From Planctomycetota bacterium (GTDB lineage: Bacteria > Planctomycetota > Phycisphaerae > UBA1845), in NCBI GenBank assembly GCA_016208685.1, contig JACQXM010000015.1, positions 205,116-269,115 on the forward strand: a stretch of 64,000 bases of DNA. The letters are read 5' to 3'. Positions 34,096 to 45,240 of the stretch are shown here, in pieces. The notes under the pieces are model-generated. The model made no database searches, had not been told where the DNA came from, and saw nothing but the letters and a program-made list of their open reading frames with translations. Every line of letters starts with the position of its first letter. Within the stretch, counting starts at the first letter, position 1. The translations under genes and the position numbers were made by a program.

Positions 34096-35070
34096 CTAAA
34101 AATTCACTCGCAGGCGCACAAAAAGCGGGTCATAGGCCTGCCGCAGGGCATATCCGCCGCTCAGCAGCAGCCCAACAAAAAGCAGCGGCGCGACGGCCGC
34201 CAGGCACACCGACACCCGCCCGCGCGCCCGCGGCGGCGCCGTGGCCCCCAACCGCACCAGCCAGAACCACCACAACACTCCCCCCAGCGCCGCCACCACG
34301 CCCGCCGCCGTCTCAAAGGCGAACGCCGCGGGACGAATCATCCACCGTGCCATCTCACTGACATAGGACACCGGCACCAGAGAGGCAACCAGCGCGGCGA
34401 CCAGCAGGGGAATGCTCCACGCCGTGCTGTAGTGCAGGGCCGCGGTCATGCGCTGTTCGTGGCGGTACGTTTCCCCATGCGCGCGCGTGACGGCCACACG
34501 AACCAGCATCGCGACTACCGTCAGCAGCACCCACGCCGCCAGGAAGCCGCTCGCCAGACCGATGACCATCTGCACCGGACTCCACCACAGGTCCACGGCG
34601 CGTTCGGGCGGCAGGTCGAGGGGCAGCGGTCGCGGGGCGGCGGCGGCGTGCAGCCATCCCCGTCCGAGCGGCGTGATCGAACCCGTGGGTTCGATGGCCG
34701 GCGTGCGGCTCACCCAGCGCCATCCGGTGTGGGCGGCCACAAAGACCGCCAGCCCCAACGAGAGCAGCAGAAGGTTGATGCGGTGAAAGCGCCGCGAGGC
34801 CGCCGAGGCACGCATCAGCGCCAGGTGGTGCAGTCGATCAGACCCGGCAAACCAGACCCATTCGAGCATGGTCCGCCAGCCGGAGGTGCCCGCGGAGTAG
34901 CTGTTGGCGTAGGGCGATACGTCCTGCCCGGTAACCCGGGAATCGCCGAACGCCAGTCCGCACAGCGGGCAGGCGGCCGGCACCGGCGGGTGTAATCGCT
35001 GACCGCAGCCGGGGCAGCGACGTACGTCGGTGCGGAACGAGTGCGGCGCTGTGGTGGCGGACTGGGTCAC
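34096..35070 (-). CDS. Zinc-ribbon polytopic membrane protein in the guaB-guaA operon
   Basis: A 324-aa protein of unknown function. The N-terminus has a zinc ribbon (CPGCGQRLHPP and CPLCGLAFGD), followed by about five to six membrane helices (for example around residues 98-115, 165-190, 213-235, 243-275 and 292-312), a layout reminiscent of Yip1-like planctomycete proteins. The stop codon abuts the guaA start. It begins 24 nt after the preceding lipoprotein-like gene. Such tight packing between guaB and guaA suggests cotranscription, but no link to purine metabolism can be seen in the protein itself. Confidence 0.7.
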   Translation of the reverse strand: MTQSATTAPHSFRTDVRRCPGCGQRLHPPVPAACPLCGLAFGDSRVTGQDVSPYANSYSAGTSGWRTMLEWVWFAGSDRLHHLALMRASAASRRFHRINLLLLSLGLAVFVAAHTGWRWVSRTPAIEPTGSITPLGRGWLHAAAAPRPLPLDLPPERAVDLWWSPVQMVIGLASGFLAAWVLLTVVAMLVRVAVTRAHGETYRHEQRMTAALHYSTAWSIPLLVAALVASLVPVSYVSEMARWMIRPAAFAFETAAGVVAALGGVLWWFWLVRLGATAPPRARGRVSVCLAAVAPLLFVGLLLSGGYALRQAYDPLFVRLRVNF

Positions 35071-35094
35071 AAGCGAGGCGTCTCCCGGCCCGCA

Positions 35095-35691
35095 CTACGG
35101 GCCTGCGGCGGTCGCCGCTTCCGCACGCGCCGCGTCGTGGTCCATGGCGCCCGCCGCCTGACGGCTGATCACCCCGTCGCTAGCCATCACCGTGGTGGGC
35201 GGCGTCACCAGGGCGGAGATCGGAAACAAGCCGCCGTTCAAGAGGAATCGGCAGGGGCCGTAGGGCAGGTACAGGTAATCCGCCCCGTTCCACGCGAATC
35301 TGCCGTCGTCGCTGCCGCGGTCCTCGAACGGGTCCTCGAAGTAAAGGGCCCCGTGCGTCACCGAGCCGTCCACGGGCGCTGCTACGCGCTCGGAAAACGG
35401 TCGATGCGCGGATGCCGTCGCCGCGCCCGCGGCACGAACGCCCTCCACGGAGGGCGTGGTCACCGGCGGCTCCTCGCGCATTTCGTCGCGCCAGGGGTTG
35501 ACCATGAGCGAGCAGCCCCACGTTCCGAACGAAATCCCCACGACCAACAGCGAGGACAGCGGTTTCCTATCGCGTGAACCAAGCGCGTTCGGCTCGTGCC
35601 CCCTTGCGCCGCGAGCGCCTCCCTTCGTGCCCGCGCACCTTCGTGCCTTCGTGCCTTCGCCTACCGCCCTTGCCAGTTCCGCTCTAATCAC
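35095..35691 (-). CDS. Putative lipoprotein between guaB and the membrane protein
   Basis: A 198-aa frame whose GTG start overlaps the guaB stop by 8 nt (GTGATTAG). The first 45 codons run through the short tandem GGCACGAAGG repeat at 35634-35665 and are unlikely to be ordinary protein. Further in, LSSLLVVGISFGTWGC is a convincing lipoprotein signal, but no ATG or good GTG/TTG lies just before it. The mature part (NPWRDEMREEPP ... GALYFEDPFEDRGSDDG ... LPYGPCRFLLNGGLFPISALVTPPTTVM) has no family I recognise. Coding is likely, the exact start is unsure. Confidence 0.5.
   Translation of the reverse strand: MIRAELARAVGEGTKARRCAGTKGGARGARGHEPNALGSRDRKPLSSLLVVGISFGTWGCSLMVNPWRDEMREEPPVTTPSVEGVRAAGAATASAHRPFSERVAAPVDGSVTHGALYFEDPFEDRGSDDGRFAWNGADYLYLPYGPCRFLLNGGLFPISALVTPPTTVMASDGVISRQAAGAMDHDAARAEAATAAGP
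35634..35665. repeat. Short tandem repeat CCTTCGTG(C/G)
   Basis: Three to four near-copies of a 9-10-nt unit (CACCTTCGTGCCTTCGTGCC and flanks) lie in tandem just after guaB. Read on the minus strand they make the repeated AAGGCACGAAGG core and fall inside the start of the next reading frame. Confidence 0.6.
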
Positions 35692-37183
35692 TGTGATACT
35701 CCACCGCGTAATTCGGTGATTCCTTGGTAATCATCACGTCGTGAGGATGCGATTCCGCAACGCCCGCGGCGGTCACGCGGCAGAAGGTGGTCTGCGTTCG
35801 CAGGTCCTCGATGCCGCGAGCGCCGCAGTACCCCATGCCGGCGCGCAGTCCGCCGACGAGCTGGTAAACAAAGTCCGCCAGCGGGCCGCGGAACGGCACT
35901 CGTCCCTCCACGCCCTCGGGAACCAGCTTGCTGGAGGCGGTGCCGCTCTTCTGACCATAGCGCTCCGCCGAGCCCTTCACCATGGCCCCCAGCGAACCCA
36001 TGCCGCGGTATTCCTTGAACCGGCGGCCCTTCCAGGTCACCGCTTCGCCCGGCGCCTCCTCCAGGCCGGCGAAGAGCGAACCGATCATCACCGTGTGCGC
36101 GCCGGCGGCCAGTGCCTTGGTGATGTCGCCGGATTGGCGAACGCCGCCGTCGGCGATGACCGGGATTCCCGCCGGACCGGCCACCGAACACACGTTCATT
36201 ACCGCCGTGAACTGCGGGACGCCCACGCCCGACACCACCCGCGTGGTGCAGATGCTGCCCGGGCCGATGCCGACCTTCAGGGCATCCACGCCGGCGGCGA
36301 TGAGGTCCGTGGCCGCTTCCGGGGTGGCGATGTTGCCCGCCACCAGGTCGATGGCGTGCCTGCCGCGAATCTGTTTGACCGTTTCCACGACGTTGTCGCT
36401 ATGCCCGTGGGCGGTGTCCACCACGATGACGTCAACGTCGCTGGCGATGAGCGCCTCGACGCGGTCGTAATCGTGAACGCCCACGGCCGCACCCACCCGC
36501 AACCGGCCTCGCGCGTCCTTGCAACTGGTAGGGTAATGGCGGCTGCGCTCGATGTCGCGCATCGAGATCAACCCCGCCAGTTTGTGGTCCTTGTCCACCA
36601 GCAGGAGCTTTTCCACCTTGGCGCGGTTGAGGATTTCCGACGCCTCCTCCAGGCTGGTTCCCGGCGGGCCGGTGACCAGGTTCCGCGAAGTCATGACGTC
36701 GCGGATCTTGAGGTTCACGTTTTCCAGGAACTTCATGTCGCGCCGGGTGATGATGCCCACCAGCCGGCCGCGATCGTCCACGATGGGCACGCCGGAGATG
36801 TTGTGCAGCGACATCACCTCCTGCGCCTTGGATACCGGCACGTCCGGACCGAGGGTGACGGGGTCCAGGATCACGCCGCTCTCTGAACGCTTCACCTTGC
36901 GCACCTCGCGGCACTGCGCCTCCACCGAGAGGTTCTTGTGAATGATGCCGATGCCCCCTTCCTGCGCCAGGGCGATGGCCATGCGCGACTCGGTGACGGT
37001 GTCCATCGCCGCGGAGACCAGGGGTATGTTGAGCTTGATGCGCCGGGTCAGCAGCGTGCTGACGTCGATCTCGTCCGGCAGCACCGAGGAGCGCCGCGGA
37101 AGCAGCAGAACGTCATCGAACGTCAGCCCGTCGTACGTAACCCGACCGCTGGCAGGCTGCACGGGTGCCGAACCTGTGGCCAT
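35684..37183 (-). CDS. guaB: Inosine-5'-monophosphate dehydrogenase
   Basis: Oxidises IMP to XMP with NAD+, the first committed step to GMP. The N-terminus [21 protein letters not shown], a CBS-domain pair (about residues 100-215), the catalytic loop [15 protein letters not shown] and the flap segment [17 protein letters not shown] are all present; 499 aa is standard. It heads a tightly packed minus-strand group guaB, putative lipoprotein, zinc-ribbon membrane protein, guaA, so the two steps of GMP synthesis are probably coexpressed. Confidence 0.97.
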   Translation of the reverse strand: MATGSAPVQPASGRVTYDGLTFDDVLLLPRRSSVLPDEIDVSTLLTRRIKLNIPLVSAAMDTVTESRMAIALAQEGGIGIIHKNLSVEAQCREVRKVKRSESGVILDPVTLGPDVPVSKAQEVMSLHNISGVPIVDDRGRLVGIITRRDMKFLENVNLKIRDVMTSRNLVTGPPGTSLEEASEILNRAKVEKLLLVDKDHKLAGLISMRDIERSRHYPTSCKDARGRLRVGAAVGVHDYDRVEALIASDVDVIVVDTAHGHSDNVVETVKQIRGRHAIDLVAGNIATPEAATDLIAAGVDALKVGIGPGSICTTRVVSGVGVPQFTAVMNVCSVAGPAGIPVIADGGVRQSGDITKALAAGAHTVMIGSLFAGLEEAPGEAVTWKGRRFKEYRGMGSLGAMVKGSAERYGQKSGTASSKLVPEGVEGRVPFRGPLADFVYQLVGGLRAGMGYCGARGIEDLRTQTTFCRVTAAGVAESHPHDVMITKESPNYAVEYHSD

Positions 37184-37332
37184 GCAGGGTACCTTTCCTC
37201 AAAGCACCGAGCATGACTCATACGCCCGCGGGCGGGAGGCGTCAAGACCGGCCGGGCGGCGTCTCGGGGGGCGTGATCGAGGGAGCCCTTGCGCCGGCTG
37301 CGAACCCGTAGACCCGGCCGGCGCACGAAGGA

Positions 37333-37491
37333 CCCGCCAGCGCCTTCGCGGAAGAGGCCTTCGGGCGAAGCGTGCTGATCATCTCCGGAGAGGTCTTCAG
37401 CGAGCGTGACACACACTTTCGCATCAGCTACGCCGCCCCGGACGAGCACCTCCGCCGCGGCTGCGCCGTGCTGCGGGCGATTGCAGGGTAG
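37333..37491 (+). pseudogene. C-terminal remnant of a PLP aminotransferase
   Basis: The frame encodes about 52 residues including [20 protein letters not shown] and LRRGCAVLRAIAG, then TAG. This is the C-terminal end of class I/II aminotransferases (the Arg in HFRIS is the one that binds the substrate carboxylate). An in-frame TAG at 37309-37311 and lack of homology upstream show that the rest of the gene is gone. The remaining part of the gap 37184-37332 and 37492-37576 shows nothing else. Confidence 0.6.
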
Positions 37492-37576
37492 ACCGGCGGG
37501 CGACGGCCCGCCGCCGTGGCGGCAGACAGGTTGAGCCCGCGGAGCCGCGCTCCAACCGTACGGCTATGGCTGCGCG

Positions 37577-38419
37577 GTGCAAGGGTGCGACCATCGTAGC
37601 GGCGCGGCGTCGCGCTACGACGCGTGCAGCAACGCCTACACGATGCGTCGCCTGGCCGAGGCGATCGCGAGTCTTGCGGAAGGCCGATGTCTGGAGCTGG
37701 GCGGGGGCACGGGGGCGGTGGCGGAGCGAGTGGCGGATCGGCGTACGTTCGTACATTCGGACATCGCGCCGGCCATGTGCCGGACGGCGCGGACGAAGCT
37801 GTCGTGTTTCCGCACGTGCGTTGACGCCGAAGCGATTCCCTTCGCCGACGGATCGTTCGACACCGTGCTGAGCGCGGAGATGATCTATTACCTGCGCGAC
37901 CCGCAGCGGTTTCTGCACGAGGCGTATCGCGTGCTGCGGCCGGGGGGACGGCTGGTGCTGTCGACGACGAATCCGCTGATGAGGTGGATGGATCGGGGCC
38001 GGGCGTGGCTGCGGGGGTGCGGTGTGCGGGGGATGTTCTTCGACGACGGCTCGCCGGCGTTCATTTCGCTACGGCGGCTTCGGGCGATGCTGGCCGCGGC
38101 CGGGCTTACGCTCGAACGTGCGCACTCCATCGTGCCGCTGCCGTTCGAGTCGATGGATGCACTGAACCGCCGGCTGGAATGCACACCCATAGGCAGGGTG
38201 GGGTTGTTCATGATCGTGACGGCGCGAAAGCCGGCGCGACGGGGCCGACGCAGCAAGAAAGACCTCGCCACCGGAGGTCCACACGGGGACGAATCTTACC
38301 GTTATGACGGCCTTCCCGACTCGACTCCTCCCACCCCGCGCTGGTGGTGCGCTCAACTCGAGCTATTGACCTACCGATCGCGCCCGAGCAACCTCCATGT
38401 CCAGGTGAATCCTACTTAG
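37577..38419 (+). CDS. SAM-dependent methyltransferase (class I)
   Basis: A 280-aa frame with motif I CLELGGGTGAVAE, an acidic end of strand 2 (THSD-like: FVHSDIAPAMC), motif DAEAIPFADGSFDTVLSAEMIYYL and VLRPGGRLVLSTTNP, all typical of Methyltransf_11 enzymes. GTG 37577 keeps the pre-motif helix SRYDACSNAYTMRRLAEAI. The last 55 residues, after KKDLATGG, are low in homology and overlap the 3' end of the convergent dcd gene by 57 nt, so the functional protein may effectively end earlier. Substrate unknown. It sits directly before a lower-GC island. Confidence 0.75.
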   Translation: MQGCDHRSGAASRYDACSNAYTMRRLAEAIASLAEGRCLELGGGTGAVAERVADRRTFVHSDIAPAMCRTARTKLSCFRTCVDAEAIPFADGSFDTVLSAEMIYYLRDPQRFLHEAYRVLRPGGRLVLSTTNPLMRWMDRGRAWLRGCGVRGMFFDDGSPAFISLRRLRAMLAAAGLTLERAHSIVPLPFESMDALNRRLECTPIGRVGLFMIVTARKPARRGRRSKKDLATGGPHGDESYRYDGLPDSTPPTPRWWCAQLELLTYRSRPSNLHVQVNPT

Positions 38420-38983
38420 CCCGACCCCTTGCAAACCACCGTATTTGCTTTGCGGACGAAGATTGTAAGGCACCTGGACGTCATTTACTGTGAAGAAGCA
38501 TAACTGCGCAACGCGAAGGCCCGGGCGGAGCTTTACCGGCAATTTGCCCGAGTTTTTTAGCTCGAAGGTCAGGTTTCCATCGTACCCAGGATCGACAAAA
38601 CCCGCAGTCGAATGGACCTCAATTCCCAGCCTTCCGTATGAACTGCGCCCCTCCAAACGCGCAGCGATGTCTCTCGGCAGGCGGATAAACTCAAGGGTCG
38701 AGGCAAGCGCGAACTCTCCTGGGTGCAATACAAACGCTTCCTCCGGTGACACACGACGGGTCTCGAAGTACTGGCTAATCTGCCGCTCAATCTCCTCACC
38801 CGAGGCCGTCAAATCAATGCATGTCGAGCCGATGACCCTCGGTGTTTTGATTTCCGAACCTATACGCACGTCGAGCGAACTTGGCCCCAGCTGCAAAACC
38901 GGATCGATAAGGGGCGAAACGAAGATACACTCCGGGTCGTCCCGTACAAGGCGTTCGAGAATCTGAAGATCCGACAGTAGCAT
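38363..38983 (-). CDS. dcd: dCTP deaminase
   Basis: Deaminates dCTP to dUTP (some relatives go on to dUMP). The active-site core GRSSYGRLGIEVHSTAGFVD with DPGYDGNLTFELKN matches the family: the two Ser/Arg of RSSxxR, the TA turn and the Glu in FEL are present. The N-terminal LGPSSLDVRIG and C-terminal SKYGGLQG also fit. Length 206 aa is that of a stand-alone Dcd. It is the last gene of a three-gene, lower-GC minus-strand operon, 21 nt after a HExxH protein. Stand-alone dCTP deaminases occur both as housekeeping enzymes and as nucleotide-depleting anti-phage effectors; the neighbours leave either open. Confidence 0.88.
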   Translation of the reverse strand: MLLSDLQILERLVRDDPECIFVSPLIDPVLQLGPSSLDVRIGSEIKTPRVIGSTCIDLTASGEEIERQISQYFETRRVSPEEAFVLHPGEFALASTLEFIRLPRDIAARLEGRSSYGRLGIEVHSTAGFVDPGYDGNLTFELKNSGKLPVKLRPGLRVAQLCFFTVNDVQVPYNLRPQSKYGGLQGVGLSRIHLDMEVARARSVGQ

Positions 38984-39004
38984 GAAGCCATTCCTCGGTC
39001 GGAG

Positions 39005-40417
39005 TCAAAAACTGCGCTTGTCGTTCCGGCAGCATTGCTGAACCATCGCCGAACCAATCGACCGAACGGAGAGCTCATCTGCGCGGGCCATATTGTGCAA
39101 GAGCCACTTAATACCCGCATCACCGTCCACAATGAGCCGGTTTGCCGCTTCATCAAAGATAGTCTCTCGGTGCTTTGCAGAGCTGAAAAGAAGCGCCGGG
39201 GCCGGCAGCGGGTCCTCGCGAAAATGAGTAGCCAGATCATGAAACGCCATCACCCGCTCGCCAGCGGCCGAAAAAGTTTTAGATCGATAGTCCTCAATAC
39301 GCGCGCGCAGTGTTCGTCGAGGCAGGCCCTGCGCCCCAATCGGCGTGTCCCCCTTGAGACGGCGTAAGCATCGCGTGAGCGAATCGTCGTTGATCTGGTG
39401 CCCATTCTCACTTTTCGGTAGCGATGATGTAATTGAGTCGGCCAGAGGACAGACGAACTTTTCTACCATGAGCTTCTCTTGGTGCTCGAAGTGGCGCCGT
39501 TTCTCTTCATCGGGGCAAGTACGATCAACACTGTATTGCCATGCACGGTCATACGCCTGTCGGATTGGTTTCAGAAAATCGGCGCCGTACTTCTTTTCCA
39601 AGTGCACTGATACGACTTCTAGTCGCCACTTTGTTGCGGGGTGAGTATTGGACCAGCGGTGTACCGGCCGAAGGGGAAAGACGCAATATTCCAGCGAGAG
39701 CAGCGCCATGATCGCCGTAGGCCCGCATACCTCCGCCGCAAGCAAATCGGCACAGAACTCGCGCGCCCAACAAGACAGTATTTCAAACGCGGCGTTCTTC
39801 CGATCAATCCCGGGGACTGCTTCCGGGAGAACTAGATGTGAAATCTCCTTGTTGTCATCAATCGCGTGGCCCATTTCGTGCCCCAGAACAGCCCATGCTG
39901 CCGGACACCGCCGATCACATACCGGCAATTGAAGTACCGGGCGCTTACCGGCTGGAGGACTGATCTTCCTGAAGTCCGGCAGCACACGCCCCAGTTTTTG
40001 ATAGAAATCAAATTGAAACGCGTTGAACAGGCTTCCGAGGATGATAGCCGGTGCGAGCCCGTCGTAGTCGCTGGCAAACGCCTCCTCTATTATGCCGCGG
40101 GTTTCCGTGAGCACGTTAGGAGCGGGAAGATAAACCAGGAGTTCGTGTGCCACGGCGAACCAATGGGAGAATCGCGCCAGTGCATCAAATAATCCCGGGC
40201 CAATCGCCTTCTCCCCGACCTCGCCTATGGCCTTGATGGCCTCAATGGCGGGCTTCTCCACGTCATCAAGCGCCTTGGTGACTGCACTTGCCAACTCTTG
40301 ATATTCAGGCGCGGGTAGCGCTTGCACTTCGGCAAGATGGGCCTTGACACAGTCACTTCGATAGAACAGCTCGACTGCGACGCGGAGCAATGCGTCCAAG
40401 TCAGATCCGACCATCAC
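39005..40417 (-). CDS. Uncharacterised HExxH metalloprotease-like protein
   Basis: A 470-aa soluble protein with no family I can name. The zinc motif is HEMGH at residues 180-184, and EFCAD at 220-224 supplies the Glu third ligand and downstream Asp in the ExxxD arrangement seen in gluzincins such as M48. The N-terminal 90 residues are helical and acidic; the C-terminal half (about 250-470) is mixed, with a basic stretch near 355-375 and no membrane helices or signal peptide. GC content is visibly lower than in the flanking housekeeping genes. It lies 40 nt after a small unknown gene and 21 nt before dcd, all on one strand, so the three are probably an acquired operon. Proteolysis of a regulator or phage protein is a guess. 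Confidence 0.65.
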   Translation of the reverse strand: MMVGSDLDALLRVAVELFYRSDCVKAHLAEVQALPAPEYQELASAVTKALDDVEKPAIEAIKAIGEVGEKAIGPGLFDALARFSHWFAVAHELLVYLPAPNVLTETRGIIEEAFASDYDGLAPAIILGSLFNAFQFDFYQKLGRVLPDFRKISPPAGKRPVLQLPVCDRRCPAAWAVLGHEMGHAIDDNKEISHLVLPEAVPGIDRKNAAFEILSCWAREFCADLLAAEVCGPTAIMALLSLEYCVFPLRPVHRWSNTHPATKWRLEVVSVHLEKKYGADFLKPIRQAYDRAWQYSVDRTCPDEEKRRHFEHQEKLMVEKFVCPLADSITSSLPKSENGHQINDDSLTRCLRRLKGDTPIGAQGLPRRTLRARIEDYRSKTFSAAGERVMAFHDLATHFREDPLPAPALLFSSAKHRETIFDEAANRLIVDGDAGIKWLLHNMARADELSVRSIGSAMVQQCCRNDKRSF

Positions 40418-40457
40418 GCGCGTCTCAGGGTTCCGTCGCAGCAGACCGGCGGTATCG

Positions 40458-40880
40458 TCAAACCGTGACCTCCGGCATCTCTTCGCATTCCGAATAGGCC
40501 CCTAGCCGGTGAAGTTGAGACACCAGCTCGTCGGCTTCTACTTCCGACAGATTAGATCCTTCGCACAGTTTATCGAGAGCGGCCAGCACTCTGTCCATGA
40601 CGGCCGGCGGAACCGCAGGAGCTTGACGACCCACCGAGAGATCCGCCAACGTGCGTTCGAGCAGCGCACGCTCGCTGGCGTCGGGTAGAAAGGTCTCCGG
40701 GAAAGCGATGCTCGTATCTTCGCTTTCACGCCTCCTAGAAAGGTGTTCCTTCAGTACCGTGGCCGCCGCGCGCTCGCTTCCTGTCGTTGATACGCCGCAT
40801 TTTGACTTGATAGCGGCGATACAAACGCGCGAGATCGCAACGTCCAGAGCTAACGGGCTTAACAAGCGATCATTGGCCAT
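40458..40880 (-). CDS. Small unknown protein heading the dcd island operon
   Basis: A 140-aa protein with a very strong Shine-Dalgarno (AGGAGG, 9 nt before ATG). It is acidic in its C-terminal half (ALDKLCEGSNLSEVEADELVSQ, SECEEMPEVTV) and has no membrane segment, zinc motif or recognised domain. It precedes the HExxH protein by 40 nt. As the first gene of a protease/dCTP-deaminase operon it could be a substrate, inhibitor or sensor; the sequence does not say which. Confidence 0.6.
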   Translation of the reverse strand: MANDRLLSPLALDVAISRVCIAAIKSKCGVSTTGSERAAATVLKEHLSRRRESEDTSIAFPETFLPDASERALLERTLADLSVGRQAPAVPPAVMDRVLAALDKLCEGSNLSEVEADELVSQLHRLGAYSECEEMPEVTV

Positions 40881-41392
40881 TTTATGTTGCCTCCTAGTCT
40901 GATTCGCTGCTGCGGTCGGCCCGATCCTTTGGTCGTGTCCTGGTGCTGCTGCCCCTGCCCACCCCCACCGGCGTATCCTGATTGCGTTCGCTCCGCAAAT
41001 CGTACGATGGCGCGTGTGACTGAGAGGGCACTCGTTGACATTCCCCGTACCTCCGCTGCCCGTGACCTGCTCAACCTCGTCGGTCGGCGACCCTTGCCCT
41101 GCGCTGCCGGGCCCGGCGAACCGCCCAACCTACCGCGCCGCCCCGATCGCGCCAACCGCCGGGGTAAGCCGTGGGGCACGGCGCAGTATCTTGTGGCGTG
41201 CCAGATAGCTTACCACAACCTGTTGGGGCTGTCAAGCGATTTAGTGAAAAACATCTGCCAGCTCGTCCGCGTCAGGGTCGGCTGGCTTGTCGCTTTCGCC
41301 CTTTTGAGCCAGAATACCGCCTAGAATAAGCATCGAGGCCATTGGCTTTTTGTGTGCTGTCCGTGAAATTATTCTAGGTGGAAACATCTGCC
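40881..41392. other. Gene-poor gap upstream of the low-GC operon
   Basis: About 510 nt between the divergent small-protein gene and the AbrB/MraZ-like gene. It must hold the promoters for both. A C-rich tract (40950-40975) and an AT-richer end (41330-41375) are visible, but no clear -35/-10 pair, repeat or attachment site was recognised. Confidence 0.4.
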
Positions 41393-42004
41393 ATGCCCCC
41401 GCGGGTTCATCGAGCCGCGTTCGTTCCACCGCCTATTGGTCTCGCGTACGTCGCCGTCGATAACCAGGGTCGGCTCGTTATTCCAGTCGGCTTACAACGG
41501 TCGCTTGCCCCGCGCAAGCCCCCGTTCGATGTTTCGTACACCTTGGCGGGTCGCGGCTACGCCACCGTCCAGCCGAGCGACACCTGGCCGCCGGGCAGCG
41601 AACGCGAGGAGGTCGGTCGGATCCTGACGCTGTTGCAACACGCCGACCCCAGCAAGCTCTCCGCTGCGCAATTGAGGATTGTCCAGGACTTCGCCCGAAT
41701 CGTGGCGTGTCGCTACCTCGATGGTCAAATCCACAAGAAATGGCAGGTGCCGATCCCGGAACCGGTGCGTGCATGGTTGGGACTGGTCACTCAAGGGTCG
41801 AACTGGATGGGACATCAATCGAGGCAAAGACACGGAGGTCGGGGGCGTGCCCGCACGGGACAACACGTGATCGTCATAGGCACGATCGGCGCGCTCGAAA
41901 TCTGGAGCGAGGAGCCTCTGAAGGAGGTCCTGCCAACCCAGCTACCGGAATTCGCAAGACTTCGGTCGGAGGCCGCGGAGCTGTTGCGCCACTCCGGCCG
42001 GTAG
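41393..42004 (+). CDS. AbrB/MraZ-like protein with two swapped-hairpin-type repeats
   Basis: ATG 41393 is preceded by AGGTGG and gives 203 aa; an in-frame GTG five codons earlier is less likely. Two segments resemble SpoVT/AbrB half-barrels: YVAVDNQGRLVIPVGLQRSL near residues 15-38 and KKWQVPIPEPVRAWLG ... VIVIGTIGALEIWS near 115-175, the second ending like the LEIW strand of MraZ. It could bind DNA like MraZ or an antitoxin of the AbrB class, but no mraW or toxin gene is adjacent. It ends 2 nt from the convergent gyrB stop. Confidence 0.45.
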   Translation: MPPRVHRAAFVPPPIGLAYVAVDNQGRLVIPVGLQRSLAPRKPPFDVSYTLAGRGYATVQPSDTWPPGSEREEVGRILTLLQHADPSKLSAAQLRIVQDFARIVACRYLDGQIHKKWQVPIPEPVRAWLGLVTQGSNWMGHQSRQRHGGRGRARTGQHVIVIGTIGALEIWSEEPLKEVLPTQLPEFARLRSEAAELLRHSGR

Positions 42005-42006
42005 GG

Positions 42007-44797
<2,791 letters not shown>

Positions 44798-44820
44798 TCT
44801 GATACCGATGAGACACCACA

Positions 44821-45234
44821 CTAGCGCCCCTTCGCCGGGCTGTCCGTCCGTAACGGCGCCGGCAGGCTCATCCCTTTATCACCCCACTCGAACGAAAGCG
44901 AGCGGAAGTTCGCCAACCCGCCCCGTTTCCGCAGCGCCCGGCGCAGGCACTCCGCCCAACGGGCGCGCACGGCAAACACCCTTGTGGGCTGGTCTACACA
45001 GACCACGAGTGTTCCATGCTCCGGACTGCTGAGCCGGCAATGCTCCCGGAACTCGTCATCCACCAGCAGCGACAACGCCTCGGCCGCAGCGCGCAAATCG
45101 GTGTGGGCAACGGTTGCCGCCTTGCCCATTTCCTCCGCCAGGCGCCCGATCGCCGTGGCGCGCTCCCGGCGGGCGCGGTTACGTTGAATCCACTCCAGCA
45201 CCCGCCGCTGATCCGACTTCAGTTGCCGGTCCAT
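44821..45234 (-). CDS. dciA: DUF721 protein, DciA-like helicase loader/operator
   Basis: A 137-aa protein following dnaN by 6 nt. The DUF721 core is recognisable: LFREHCRLSSPEHGTLVVCV-type strands (EFREHCRLSSPEHGTLVVCV), then VFAVRARWAECLRRALRK. DUF721 proteins (DciA) are the ancestral partners of replicative helicase DnaB in bacteria without DnaC, and commonly lie between dnaN or recF and gyrB. Similarity is moderate and position carries much of the weight. Confidence 0.7.
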   Translation of the reverse strand: MDRQLKSDQRRVLEWIQRNRARRERATAIGRLAEEMGKAATVAHTDLRAAAEALSLLVDDEFREHCRLSSPEHGTLVVCVDQPTRVFAVRARWAECLRRALRKRGGLANFRSLSFEWGDKGMSLPAPLRTDSPAKGR

Positions 45235-45240
45235 GCTGTT

